Positions 43,573-52,286 of a stretch of DNA of 64,000 nt are shown in pieces. Each line of letters opens with the position of its first letter. Position 1 is the stretch's first letter. A program made the translations under genes and the position numbers. The stretch spans positions 226,638 through 290,637 of the forward strand of contig CAZHCA010000003.1 of the NCBI GenBank assembly GCA_964530825.1, written 5' to 3'. Below the pieces are notes generated by a model. That model saw nothing but the letters and a program-made list of their open reading frames with translations. It was not told the DNA's origin and searched no databases. Origin of the DNA: CAZHCA01 sp964530825. Its GTDB lineage: Bacteria > Bacteroidota > Bacteroidia > Chitinophagales > Saprospiraceae.

Positions 43573-43587
43573 CGTTTTGGCAAAACG
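43573..43587. promoter_or_regulatory. Palindrome CGTTTTG-G-CAAAACG before ppiD
   Basis: A perfect inverted repeat of 7-bp arms around one central base, 38 bp upstream of the ppiD ATG. The placement fits an operator. No regulator can be named. Confidence 0.3.
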
Positions 43588-43698
43588 GCCCCCTATGATT
43601 CCTTATTCTCAAGAAGATTGCAAAATTAGCTCTTTTCGGTAATAAACGTATTCTATAACCAAAAAATCGGAGCAAAAGTAGGTTTTCCCTGGAGAATA

Positions 43699-44400
43699 TC
43701 AAAGGGGAAGAGAATCTTCCACCAGCCGAAAGCCGACGCCATGAATGTTTTCGATACGCAGCCGGGAATCTTGCCGTAGATACTTGCGTAAACGAGATAT
43801 GAACACATCGAGGCTGCGGCCCAAAAAGTAGTCATTTTCACCCCAAACTTTTTCCAGGATCTGGGGCCGCTCGAGCACCTTGTTTTTGTTGTGGGCGAAA
43901 AAACGCAGCAGATCAGCTTCGCGTTGAGTGAGTTGCCGGGACCCTTCCTCCCATTGAAGCCGCAGGTTGGGATAATCAAACCGGTACTTACCAAGCTGAT
44001 AAATGTCGGGCGGCGCGGGTTCGTGCAAACGCCGGCGCTTCAAAAACACCCCTACCTTAAGTAGTAATTCTTCTATACTAAATGGTTTGGTGAGGTAGTC
44101 ATCAGCTCCGAGACGCAGTCCGTGAAGTTTGTCTTCCTTCAAAGACTTGGCGGTAAGGAACAGGATGGGAATTTCCCGGTCGTACTTGCGAAGCTCTTTG
44201 GCCAGGGTGAAACCGTCAATTTCCGGGAGCATCACATCCAGGATACAGAGATCAAAAGCATCTTTACGAATAGCTTGCAGGGCATCGGCCCCGTTGCTAA
44301 ACCAGGTAATGCGGTATCCCTGAAGCTCGAGATTGTCCTTTGTAACAAAGCTTAAACTTTCATCATCCTCGACATAGAGTAAGTGCGCCTGCATATTCAT
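43699..44400 (-). CDS. OmpR-family response regulator, RprY-like
   Basis: A 233-residue two-domain regulator. The receiver domain has the acidic pair in YVEDDES, the phosphoacceptor Asp55 in LCILDVMLP, and the conserved Thr and Lys in FLTAKS and YLTKPFS. A winged-helix DNA-binding domain (about 130-230) ends with RSLDVFISRLRKYL and IENIHGVGFRL. The start is one of two ATGs (44400 or 44394). It lies 4 bp after its histidine kinase and resembles RprY of Bacteroides. Confidence 0.92.
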   Translation of the reverse strand: MNMQAHLLYVEDDESLSFVTKDNLELQGYRITWFSNGADALQAIRKDAFDLCILDVMLPEIDGFTLAKELRKYDREIPILFLTAKSLKEDKLHGLRLGADDYLTKPFSIEELLLKVGVFLKRRRLHEPAPPDIYQLGKYRFDYPNLRLQWEEGSRQLTQREADLLRFFAHNKNKVLERPQILEKVWGENDYFLGRSLDVFISRLRKYLRQDSRLRIENIHGVGFRLVEDSLPL

Positions 44401-44404
44401 GGTA

Positions 44405-45670
44405 TTAATCCCGGAAGACAAGCTCTATGATCGTACCTATTCCGGGCTGGCTATCCAACCTAATGCGCCAGTTGTGCGCCTGTACGATTTTCTTTACGTA
44501 ATACAGCCCAAGTCCAAACCCTTTCACATTATGTACATTCCCCGTCGGGACCCGGTAGAACTGATCAAAGACTTTGCTCTGCTGCTCTTTGGCAATACCG
44601 ATACCATTATCAACGATGCGCAAAGCTTTGCGATTGCGCTGGCTGGCGAGTTCTAGCTGAATGCAGGGTGCCCGCCGGCAATATTTGATCGAGTTATCGA
44701 TTAAAGTATGCAGGACATTCGACAGGTGAAAAGGATCGGCTTTAAGATAAACAGGTTGGGCGGGCAGCTTAAGGTTTACCGCACCCTCCGCTGCTTCAAT
44801 GCGCAAACGCTCGCTGTCGACCACCTGCCTGATAATCTCTTGTAAATGTAGGCGTTCCGAGTTTAGCTGAAAGTCATCTTTGTCCATTTTAGCGATGTGC
44901 AAAATACGCTCTACCTGCTCATCCAGCCGACCGTTCTGCTCCCGTATAATGTCGGCATAGCGCAGCAGCCGGTCATCTTGCTGAATGGCCGGCACACCCT
45001 GGATCACATCGGCGGCGATTTTTATAGTAGACAGCGGCGTTTTGAACTCGTGCGTCATATTATTGATGAAGGCCTTCTGCATTTCCGACAGGCGCTTCTG
45101 CCGCAGGATGATATACATGGAATAACTGAAAAAGAGGATCGTGATAAACAGCACTATGGAGAAAAAAACCGAGAGTTCCATATTATCGAGCAGGAAGCCG
45201 GATCGCGTAGGAAATTTAACCCCGAAATAATAAGTCAGTCCATCTTGACGGGGCAAATCGGACGAGGGCGATACGCTTTGTACATTCGGTGCATAACTAC
45301 AGTAGCCCCCGTAGACCATCTCGTTGGTGTTGCAATCGAAGACGGCATACTCAAAGTCGATGTTGAGCACCAGGGATTCCAGTTCTTTTTGAAGGTAAAA
45401 CTCCAGCAGGTTGGCATCGATTTGGTCCTCGATGTTCACAATATAATAGTTGGCGCTACGGCGTTTGATCACATTGCGTGCCGGCAGGGCCGTACCGTTC
45501 AGATCGGCCAGGCTGCGGGCTACATTGTAGAGCGCCAGATGGACCTTTTGGTCAAACTCTTCCTGGTGGAGATTCCAGGTTGTGGCCACCCAGTACATTT
45601 GACTGACAATGATGCCGATGATGGCAAAAGCGCCCAAAAGAATGAACCTCCAAATATTTCGATCTTTCAT
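44405..45670 (-). CDS. Sensor histidine kinase, RprX-like
   Basis: A 421-residue membrane sensor. Helix 1 is at about 10-30, a periplasmic sensing domain of about 135 residues follows (with Cys in FDCNTNEMVYGGYCSY), and helix 2 is at about 165-188. The H-box INNMTHEFKTPLSTIK puts the phosphorylated His near 207. The ATPase part has DNSIKY (N-box), VDNGIGIA (G1) and GFGLGLYYVKKI (G2). It is divergent from the DUF4271 gene and paired with the downstream response regulator. Confidence 0.92.
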   Translation of the reverse strand: MKDRNIWRFILLGAFAIIGIIVSQMYWVATTWNLHQEEFDQKVHLALYNVARSLADLNGTALPARNVIKRRSANYYIVNIEDQIDANLLEFYLQKELESLVLNIDFEYAVFDCNTNEMVYGGYCSYAPNVQSVSPSSDLPRQDGLTYYFGVKFPTRSGFLLDNMELSVFFSIVLFITILFFSYSMYIILRQKRLSEMQKAFINNMTHEFKTPLSTIKIAADVIQGVPAIQQDDRLLRYADIIREQNGRLDEQVERILHIAKMDKDDFQLNSERLHLQEIIRQVVDSERLRIEAAEGAVNLKLPAQPVYLKADPFHLSNVLHTLIDNSIKYCRRAPCIQLELASQRNRKALRIVDNGIGIAKEQQSKVFDQFYRVPTGNVHNVKGFGLGLYYVKKIVQAHNWRIRLDSQPGIGTIIELVFRD

Positions 45671-45831
45671 GGGTCCGGCTAAAACAGTCGGCGTAAAGCG
45701 GCCTGTCCGTGTTAATGATCAAATAAAATTCATCAATTACTCCGGAACTGCAAATGCTTAACAACTCATTAACAAGCCAAGACTGGCCGATAGCGAAGTC
45801 AATTCGGTAGCGGTTTTCGCTGACAAATACT

Positions 45832-45839
45832 TATTTTTG
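45832..45839 (+). promoter_or_regulatory. -7 element upstream of the DUF4271 gene
   Basis: TATTTTTG is an exact match to TAnnTTTG and ends 24 bp before ATG 45864. A TTCGG at 45803 is the only weak -33 candidate. Confidence 0.5.
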
Positions 45840-45863
45840 CATTTATTAAAGGTTACCGAGGAT

Positions 45864-46739
45864 ATGACTTGGCCGCAGAATATTACCAGTACGATTGCAG
45901 GGATAATGCTCCTATGCTGGGTGCAAGGGGTTGCCCAAAATCCCTTTGAGCTTACGCCGCGCCTGAATAAAATCGAAGCGCCGGCAACATTTAGCGACAA
46001 CCCCTTCGACTTGGTGACCGTCAAGGAGCAAGCATCCAACCCGGTGGTTCCGGTCAGCATTGAAGTTCCACAAGCCACCGACCAAGAAACGGACCTGTTC
46101 AACCGCTTTAAGTTCCTTCTGATTTCTTTTTTCTTCCTCTATCTCGCATTCCTGATGACTGCGCTGCGCCAATGGGCCGGAAAGATGTACAGCGCCTTCT
46201 TAGGCGACAACATGATGAATCAACTCTTACGCGAGCGCGACGCCCGCGGGCTAGCGCCCTTCATTCCATATTATATTTTCTTCTTTCTCAATGCCGGAGC
46301 CTTCTGCTTTTTTCTCTTGCATCACTTCGAAGGAACTCCCGTCATGCCCAACTGGCAGCAGTGGGCCATGCTCACTCTGTCCTTTTCAGCAGCGGTGGTA
46401 CTCAAGCATTTCCTGCTTGCCGCTATTGGGTATGTTTTTCCGGTACAAAAGGAAATCCACCGCTATAATTTTCTCATCATGGTATTCTGGATCGTACTGA
46501 GCTTTGTACTTTTCCCCATCAATATCCTCATGGCTTATCTGCCTGGTGAGGGCATCCAGGCCGTTCTCATTGCTTCAGCCATATTGGGTGGTGGGGTCTA
46601 CGCCTTCCGCGTGTTGAGAGGTCTCCTGATCGCTAATGGGTACGTATTGATGTATAGTTTTCACTTTTTGTTGTATATTTGCACCGTAGAAATAGCCCCA
46701 GTAATGGTGGTCTACAAGTTGATTACAAATCAATTCTGA
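45864..46739 (+). CDS. DUF4271 family membrane protein
   Basis: A 291-residue Bacteroidota-specific membrane protein. ATG 45864 (MTWPQNITSTIAG) is preferred to the TTG 27 bp earlier because the promoter box overlaps that TTG. A signal-like helix (about 6-24) is followed by a Pro/Asn-rich linker to about 80, then about six helices (84-290). It normally lies before hemD, as here, for an unknown reason. A hemD promoter candidate is embedded in its 3' end. Function is unknown. Confidence 0.82.
   Translation: MTWPQNITSTIAGIMLLCWVQGVAQNPFELTPRLNKIEAPATFSDNPFDLVTVKEQASNPVVPVSIEVPQATDQETDLFNRFKFLLISFFFLYLAFLMTALRQWAGKMYSAFLGDNMMNQLLRERDARGLAPFIPYYIFFFLNAGAFCFFLLHHFEGTPVMPNWQQWAMLTLSFSAAVVLKHFLLAAIGYVFPVQKEIHRYNFLIMVFWIVLSFVLFPINILMAYLPGEGIQAVLIASAILGGGVYAFRVLRGLLIANGYVLMYSFHFLLYICTVEIAPVMVVYKLITNQF
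46674..46681 (+). promoter_or_regulatory. -7 element for hemD inside the DUF4271 gene
   Basis: TATATTTG is an exact TAnnTTTG match followed by CA, with a TTG about 24 bp upstream. It is 96 bp before the hemD ATG. Confidence 0.4.
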
Positions 46740-46776
46740 CTGCGCGCTACCTTTTTTTGACAAAAAAATTCTGCTG

Positions 46777-47562
46777 ATGGCAGCAAACGGTAAAGCTAAG
46801 GAAGAGGCTTACAAACAGGTAAGAAGCATCCTTATCTCCCAACCAAAGCCTGCTAGATCTCCCTACTACGAACTCGAAGAAAAGTACGGCCTTCAGATCG
46901 ATTGGCGCCCGTTCATTCACGTGGAGCCAGTCGATACCAAAGAATTCCGCAAGCAGCGTATTCGCCCCGATGAATACACCGCCATCATCCTTACTAGTAA
47001 AAATTCGGTCGACCACTTTTTCCGGATCTGTGAGGAGATGCGCATCAAAGTATCTCCCGACATGAAATACTTCTGCTTGTCGGAAGCCATTGCCAACTAC
47101 CTTCAGAAATTTATCGTTTACCGCAAGCGAAAAGTATTCGTCGGTAAGCGGCGAGTAGAGGACCTTGCCTCGGCTTTCAAGAAAAATAAAACCGAGAAAT
47201 TTCTGCTTCCCTGCTCCAATTTAGGTGCCAAGGAAATTTGTAAGTTTCTCGATGATCAAGGATTAGACTGGCAAGACGCGCTCATGTATCGCACCGTAAG
47301 TAGCGATTTGTCCGATTTAAGTGATGTTACTTACGATATTCTCGTGTTCTTCAGCCCATTGGGTATCACCTCGCTTTACGAAAATTTTCCGGGCTTCCGA
47401 CAAAACGAGACCCGGATCGCCGTTTTCGGTAACAGTACCCGCAAGGCCGTTGAGGAACGCGGCTTGGTACCCAACATCATGGCGCCGGCACCTGAAGCCC
47501 CGTCTATGACCATGGCACTGGAGAATTACCTGCAAAAGTCGAATACGCCGGTCAGCGGTTAA
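46777..47562 (+). CDS. hemD: Uroporphyrinogen-III synthase
   Basis: A 261-residue two-lobed protein that cyclises hydroxymethylbilane to uroporphyrinogen III on the way to haem and B12. It is poorly conserved as a family, but this Bacteroidota form shows AIILTSKNSVDHFFRICEE near 67, YFCLSEAIANYL near 90, ILVFFSPLGITSLYENFPG near 190 and AVFGNSTRKAVEERGL near 213. The N-terminal SILISQPKPARSPYYELEEK is the usual opening. It is followed by a NUDIX gene with a 68-bp gap. Confidence 0.85.
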   Translation: MAANGKAKEEAYKQVRSILISQPKPARSPYYELEEKYGLQIDWRPFIHVEPVDTKEFRKQRIRPDEYTAIILTSKNSVDHFFRICEEMRIKVSPDMKYFCLSEAIANYLQKFIVYRKRKVFVGKRRVEDLASAFKKNKTEKFLLPCSNLGAKEICKFLDDQGLDWQDALMYRTVSSDLSDLSDVTYDILVFFSPLGITSLYENFPGFRQNETRIAVFGNSTRKAVEERGLVPNIMAPAPEAPSMTMALENYLQKSNTPVSG

Positions 47563-47630
47563 TTCCTCCAATCTCGCCCGGCGCGGTTTTTTCGCAACTA
47601 CCTTGCGGCTCTTGCTGTTAGTTATTCGAT

Positions 47631-48263
47631 ATGCTGATCGATAGACTACGAAAAGAACTCCATCGCCCGCTTCCAGGGCCGGAAGCGCAATATCGGATGG
47701 CACACGTTGCGCGGCGCAACCCTGCCGCCCCACCTGACCACGCACGCAGAGCGGCTGTAATGGCTCTTTTTTACCCTCAGGGAAAAAACTGGTCGATAGT
47801 GCTTATCGAGCGCGTTTCGCACAACTCAAATGATCAGCACCGCGGACAGATCAGTTTTCCAGGCGGCAAAGTAGATGTTACAGATCCCTCGTTAAGATAT
47901 ACGGCCTTGCGCGAAACGGAGGAAGAAATAGGTGTTCCCAAAGAATTGGTTGAAGTTATTGGCCAGATGACGCCCCTCTATATCCCGGTGAGCAATTTCC
48001 TGGTGACCCCTTTTGTAGGGTTTATGGAGGAAAAGCCCTCCTTTACGCCCGAAGTCAGCGAAGTGAATGATATTTTGGAAGTTCCCGCCGATGATCTTTT
48101 CAACCCTGACCGGATAGGCACGACGAGTATTACCATCAGCGAACACATGGTGTTGCAGCGAGTGCCCTATTACGATTTTGGTGGTAAAGTTGTTTGGGGT
48201 GCCACCGCTATGATGCTCAGCGAATTAAACGCAATTGCCCAACCTGCATTAATCCCTGAATAG
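47631..48263 (+). CDS. NUDIX hydrolase, CoA pyrophosphatase-like
   Basis: A 210-residue NUDIX enzyme. The Nudix box is in GGKVDVTDPSLRYTALRETEEEIGV, close to GX5EX7REUXEEXGU, though with a two-residue insertion-like spacing seen in the CoA group. GQISFPGGKVD just before it is the NudL/CoAse signature, as is YIPVSNFLVTPFVGF. It would split CoA into 3',5'-ADP and 4'-phosphopantetheine. It ends 50 bp before the acyl-CoA mutase icmF. Confidence 0.82.
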   Translation: MLIDRLRKELHRPLPGPEAQYRMAHVARRNPAAPPDHARRAAVMALFYPQGKNWSIVLIERVSHNSNDQHRGQISFPGGKVDVTDPSLRYTALRETEEEIGVPKELVEVIGQMTPLYIPVSNFLVTPFVGFMEEKPSFTPEVSEVNDILEVPADDLFNPDRIGTTSITISEHMVLQRVPYYDFGGKVVWGATAMMLSELNAIAQPALIPE

Positions 48264-48270
48264 CTTTTTT

Positions 48271-48278
48271 TATTTTTG
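48271..48278 (+). promoter_or_regulatory. -7 element upstream of icmF
   Basis: TATTTTTG is an exact TAnnTTTG match, 37 bp before the icmF ATG and just after the NUDIX stop. Confidence 0.5.
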
Positions 48279-48315
48279 GGAAAAGCCAGCTGTAACCAAA
48301 TAAAACTACCTGGGT

Positions 48316-51300
48316 ATGAACATGGAAAAAACCAGGCCATACCGCCCCACCCATAAGGTGCGGATCGTAACGGCCGCCTCTCTTTTCGACGGACACGACG
48401 CCGCCATCAATATTATGCGGCGTATTATGCAAACTTCCGGCGCTGAAATCATTCATTTGGGGCACAATCGCTCGGTTCAAGAGGTCGTCAATACGGCCAT
48501 CCAGGAAGATGTACAAGGTATTGCCATCACTTCTTATCAAGGGGGCCATACCGAATACCTCAAATACATGTACGACCTGCTCAAGGAGCGGGGTGCACCT
48601 CATATTAAGCTTTTTGCCGGAGGCGGCGGTACGATCCTGCCAGAAGAAATCGAACATCTTCATGCCTATGGTATTACCCGCATTTATTCTCCCGACGACG
48701 GTCGAATGATGGGACTACAGGGCATGATCAACGATGTGCTTAAATCTTGCGACTTTCCGCTTGGCGAAGAAGTCGTTAAAGACTGGTCAGCCATTAAGCA
48801 GCAAGATGCTCATCTGGTCGGTCGCCTCATTACGGCTATCGAAAATTATCCGGAGCAGCACACCCAGTGGTTCCAGCAACTGGAAAGCCAAGCTGCCCAA
48901 ATCGGTACGCCAGTGTTAGGGATTACCGGGACGGGTGGAGCTGGCAAATCGAGCCTCGTCGACGAGCTCATCCGGCGTTTCCTAATGGATTTTCCCGACA
49001 AGACCATTGGCATCATATCGGTCGATCCTTCCAAACGCAAAACGGGCGGGGCCCTGCTCGGCGATCGTATCCGTATGAATTCGGTTAACCACGAGCGTGT
49101 GTACATGCGTTCACTGGCCACCCGTCAGGCGAATTTGGCCCTTTCGGAACACGTCAAAGGCGCCCTGGATATACTGAAAGTAGCCGGCTACGATCTCATC
49201 ATCCTAGAAACCTCAGGTATTGGACAATCCGATACCGAGATTGTCGATCACTCCGATGTGTCGCTCTATGTAATGACCCCTGAATATGGCGCCGCCACCC
49301 AACTGGAAAAAATCGATATGCTCGATTTTGCCGACCTCATCGCCCTGAATAAGTTTGATAAACGAGGCGCCCAGGACGCTCTGCGCGATGTGCGCAAGCA
49401 GTACCAACGCAATCATCTGCTATTCGAGCAAGCGGTGGCCGATATGCCGGTATACGGTACTATTGCCTCTCAATTCAACGACCCGGGCACCAACACCCTT
49501 TACCGAAAGTTGATGGATAAAATCGTTGAAAAAACGGGAGCCGGCTTGTCCTCGACTTACGAATTGGGCAACGGTATGAGTGAAAAGATTTACATCATCC
49601 CGCCGCGCCGGGTGCGCTACTTGGCGGAAATTGCCGAAAACAACCGCCGCTACGACGAATGGGTAGCGAAACAGGAGGCCGTTGCCCGCCAGCTCTTTGC
49701 GCTGCAACGCAGCAGGGATTGGCTGGAGCAGCAAGCCGAAAATGGCAACCCGGAGTCGGCACTAGCGCAATTGCGGCAAGCCCAGGAACAGCTTGAACTG
49801 GAACTCGACGGTCAGTGCAAGCGGCTGCTCGATGAGTGGGAAGAACTCAAAGCTGCCTACGCGGCCGAAGAATTTGTCTATAAGGTACGCAACCGGGAGA
49901 TTCGCGTGCCAACACATACGACAACCCTTTCGCACCAGCATATTCCTAAAGTAGCGTTGCCCCGCTTTCAGGACTGGGGCGAAATCTTGCGCTGGCGGCT
50001 ACAGGAGAATGTGCCCGGCAGCTTTCCTTATACGGCTGGCGTTTTCCCATTCAAGCGTGCCGGTGAGGATCCGACGCGCATGTTTGCCGGCGAGGGTGGG
50101 CCCGAGCGAACCAACCGCCGCTTCCATTACCTTTCGCAGGACATGCCGGCCGCCCGGTTGTCTACTGCCTTCGATTCGGTGACTCTTTACGGCGAGGACC
50201 CCGACTACCGGCCCGACATCTACGGAAAAATTGGCAATTCGGGCGTGAGTGTGTGCTGCCTCGATGATGCCAAACGGCTCTACTCCGGCTTCGATTTGTG
50301 TGACCCAAAGACCTCCGTATCGATGACCATCAACGGTCCAGCCGCAACTATTACCGCCTTCTTCATGAATACTGCCATCGATCAGCAGTGTGAGCGCTAC
50401 ATTCGCGAACACGGCCTGGAGGATCAAGTCGATGCCCGGCTAAAAGCAATCTACGACGATCGCGGGCTGCCACGACCGACTTACCGGGGCGAGCTGCCGC
50501 CTACGAATCAAGGGCTCGGCTTGCTTTTATTAGGCATTACGGGCGATCAGGTACTCGAAGAAAGTGTGTACAACGACCTAAAGGCTAAAGCCCTGAGTGC
50601 GGTACGCGGAACAGTGCAAGCCGATATCCTCAAGGAAGACCAAGCCCAGAATACCTGCATCTTTTCTACCGAGTTCTCCCTCAAGCTAATGGGCGACGTG
50701 CAGCAGTATTTCATTGATCACAAAGTGAAGAACTTTTACTCGGTCTCCATTTCGGGTTACCACATCGCCGAAGCGGGTGCCAATCCCATTACTCAACTCG
50801 CCTTCACCCTGGCCAACGGGTTCACCTTCGTGGAGTACTACCTGGCCCGTGGAATGGATATCAATGCCTTTGCCCCCAACCTGTCATTCTTTTTCTCCAA
50901 CGGCATGGATCCAGAATATGCCGTAATTGGACGTGTAGCCCGCCGCATCTGGGCGAAGGCCATGAAGTATAAGTACGGGGCTAATGAGCGTTCGCAAAAA
51001 CTAAAATACCACATCCAGACTTCAGGCCGTTCTCTCCACGCTCAGGAGATTGCTTTTAACGATATTCGTACTACTCTCCAGGCGTTGTATGCGATTTATG
51101 ACAATTGTAATTCTCTGCATACCAATGCTTACGATGAAGCCATCACTACCCCTACCGAGGAAAGCGTACGCAGGGCGGTAGCTATCCAAATGATCATCAA
51201 CCACGAGCTGGGTACGGCCAAGAATGAAAACCCCAATCAAGGAGCTTTTATCATCGAGGAGTTAACCGATTTGGTAGAAGAGGCCGTCCTAGTGGAATTC

Positions 51301-51705
51301 GAACGGATTACCGAACGCGGGGGGGTACTGGGAGCCATGGAAACTATGTACCAGCGGGGAAAGATCCAGGAGGAAAGCCTCTACTACGAAACCCTCAAAC
51401 ACAACGGCGACCTCAAAATCATTGGGGTTAACTCCTATTTAAATAAAGAGGGCTCGCCGACAGTCATTCCCGGCGAAGTAATCCGGGCTACGCAGGATGA
51501 AAAAGAAGCGCAGATCCAAACCCTACGCAACCTGCACAGCACCCAACAGGAGTATAGCAACCAACGCCTACAACAGCTGCAACAGACCGCCCTGCAAAAC
51601 GGCAACCTGTTTGAAGAATTAATGAAGGCCACAAAATACTGCTCCTTAGGGCAGATTACCCATGCCCTTTACGAAGTAGGTGGACAGTACCGCCGTAATA
51701 TGTAA
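48316..51705 (+). CDS. icmF: Fused isobutyryl-CoA mutase IcmF
   Basis: A 1129-residue three-part enzyme. The B12-binding domain (about 15-150) has SLFDGHDAAINI with the cobalt-binding His. A MeaB-like GTPase chaperone domain (about 195-430) has the P-loop GTGGAGKSSL near 206. The mutase TIM barrel (about 570-1120) has FPYTAGVFPFKRAGEDPTRM; the Phe in this motif is the IcmF hallmark distinguishing it from methylmalonyl-CoA mutase. It interconverts isobutyryl-CoA and butyryl-CoA, and relatives also act on isovaleryl/pivalyl-CoA. The family fuses G-protein and mutase, so no separate meaB is needed. Confidence 0.93.
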   Translation: MNMEKTRPYRPTHKVRIVTAASLFDGHDAAINIMRRIMQTSGAEIIHLGHNRSVQEVVNTAIQEDVQGIAITSYQGGHTEYLKYMYDLLKERGAPHIKLFAGGGGTILPEEIEHLHAYGITRIYSPDDGRMMGLQGMINDVLKSCDFPLGEEVVKDWSAIKQQDAHLVGRLITAIENYPEQHTQWFQQLESQAAQIGTPVLGITGTGGAGKSSLVDELIRRFLMDFPDKTIGIISVDPSKRKTGGALLGDRIRMNSVNHERVYMRSLATRQANLALSEHVKGALDILKVAGYDLIILETSGIGQSDTEIVDHSDVSLYVMTPEYGAATQLEKIDMLDFADLIALNKFDKRGAQDALRDVRKQYQRNHLLFEQAVADMPVYGTIASQFNDPGTNTLYRKLMDKIVEKTGAGLSSTYELGNGMSEKIYIIPPRRVRYLAEIAENNRRYDEWVAKQEAVARQLFALQRSRDWLEQQAENGNPESALAQLRQAQEQLELELDGQCKRLLDEWEELKAAYAAEEFVYKVRNREIRVPTHTTTLSHQHIPKVALPRFQDWGEILRWRLQENVPGSFPYTAGVFPFKRAGEDPTRMFAGEGGPERTNRRFHYLSQDMPAARLSTAFDSVTLYGEDPDYRPDIYGKIGNSGVSVCCLDDAKRLYSGFDLCDPKTSVSMTINGPAATITAFFMNTAIDQQCERYIREHGLEDQVDARLKAIYDDRGLPRPTYRGELPPTNQGLGLLLLGITGDQVLEESVYNDLKAKALSAVRGTVQADILKEDQAQNTCIFSTEFSLKLMGDVQQYFIDHKVKNFYSVSISGYHIAEAGANPITQLAFTLANGFTFVEYYLARGMDINAFAPNLSFFFSNGMDPEYAVIGRVARRIWAKAMKYKYGANERSQKLKYHIQTSGRSLHAQEIAFNDIRTTLQALYAIYDNCNSLHTNAYDEAITTPTEESVRRAVAIQMIINHELGTAKNENPNQGAFIIEELTDLVEEAVLVEFERITERGGVLGAMETMYQRGKIQEESLYYETLKHNGDLKIIGVNSYLNKEGSPTVIPGEVIRATQDEKEAQIQTLRNLHSTQQEYSNQRLQQLQQTALQNGNLFEELMKATKYCSLGQITHALYEVGGQYRRNM

Positions 51706-51794
51706 TTCAACACGTGCGGTGGGTGAGAAGTGTTTTGCTCCTGCACGTGCTTACGCTTTTGCCGAAAGGCGATTTTTAACTCAACGCGCTTTTT

Positions 51795-52190
51795 ATGGAA
51801 TACTATTTCAACACGCGCCTGCATCTTCCTTTTGAAGAGGCGGTGGAAAGGGTAAAGTCTGCACTTTCCGCACAGGGTTTTGGCATCATCACCGAAATCC
51901 GGATTGACGAAACGTTTAAGAAAAAACTGGACGTGGATTTCCGCAAGTACCACATCTTGGGCGCTTGTAACCCTGGATACGCTCATCAAGCTCTACAAGC
52001 AGAAGATAAAATTGGTACCATGCTGCCCTGCAATGTCATTGTGCAGGAAAAAAGCGATCGCGAAATAGAGGTAGCGGCCATCAACCCGATTGCTTCCATG
52101 CAGGCTGTTAAAAACCCCGCGCTGGGCGAAGTGGCTAAGGAAGTTACCAGGCGACTGGAGCAGGCGGTGGACCAACTCGCCACGTCTTGA
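51795..52190 (+). CDS. DUF302 family protein
   Basis: A 131-residue soluble protein with the DUF302 fold: EYYFNTRLHLPFEEAVERVKSAL, ALSAQGFGIITEIRI and a central FRKYHILGACNPGYAHQAL (about 55-73), where the Cys-Asn-Pro motif is typical. Function unknown; relatives are found as small standalone or secreted proteins. It has no signal peptide. It is followed 96 bp later by thrS with its own promoter. Confidence 0.82.
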   Translation: MEYYFNTRLHLPFEEAVERVKSALSAQGFGIITEIRIDETFKKKLDVDFRKYHILGACNPGYAHQALQAEDKIGTMLPCNVIVQEKSDREIEVAAINPIASMQAVKNPALGEVAKEVTRRLEQAVDQLATS

Positions 52191-52249
52191 TTTTCCAAAA
52201 CCCGTCCAAATTTGGCTTCGATTTCCCGGCATTTAACCGGCAGGTATCG

Positions 52250-52257
52250 TAATTTTG
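52250..52257 (+). promoter_or_regulatory. -7 element upstream of thrS
   Basis: TAATTTTG is an exact TAnnTTTG match, 29 bp before the thrS ATG. A TTTC at 52222 is a near match for the -33 box at 24 bp spacing. Confidence 0.45.
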
Positions 52258-52286
52258 CGACCACGCAAAAAAGCGAATCCTCCGTA

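Noticed and set aside
48264..48315. Cobalamin riboswitch before icmF
   Set aside because: The gap is only 52 bp, too short for the aptamer, and contains a promoter-like element instead.
52212..52286. Longer N terminus for thrS from a TTG
   Set aside because: The extra residues lack TGS-domain similarity and overlap an exact -7 promoter element.
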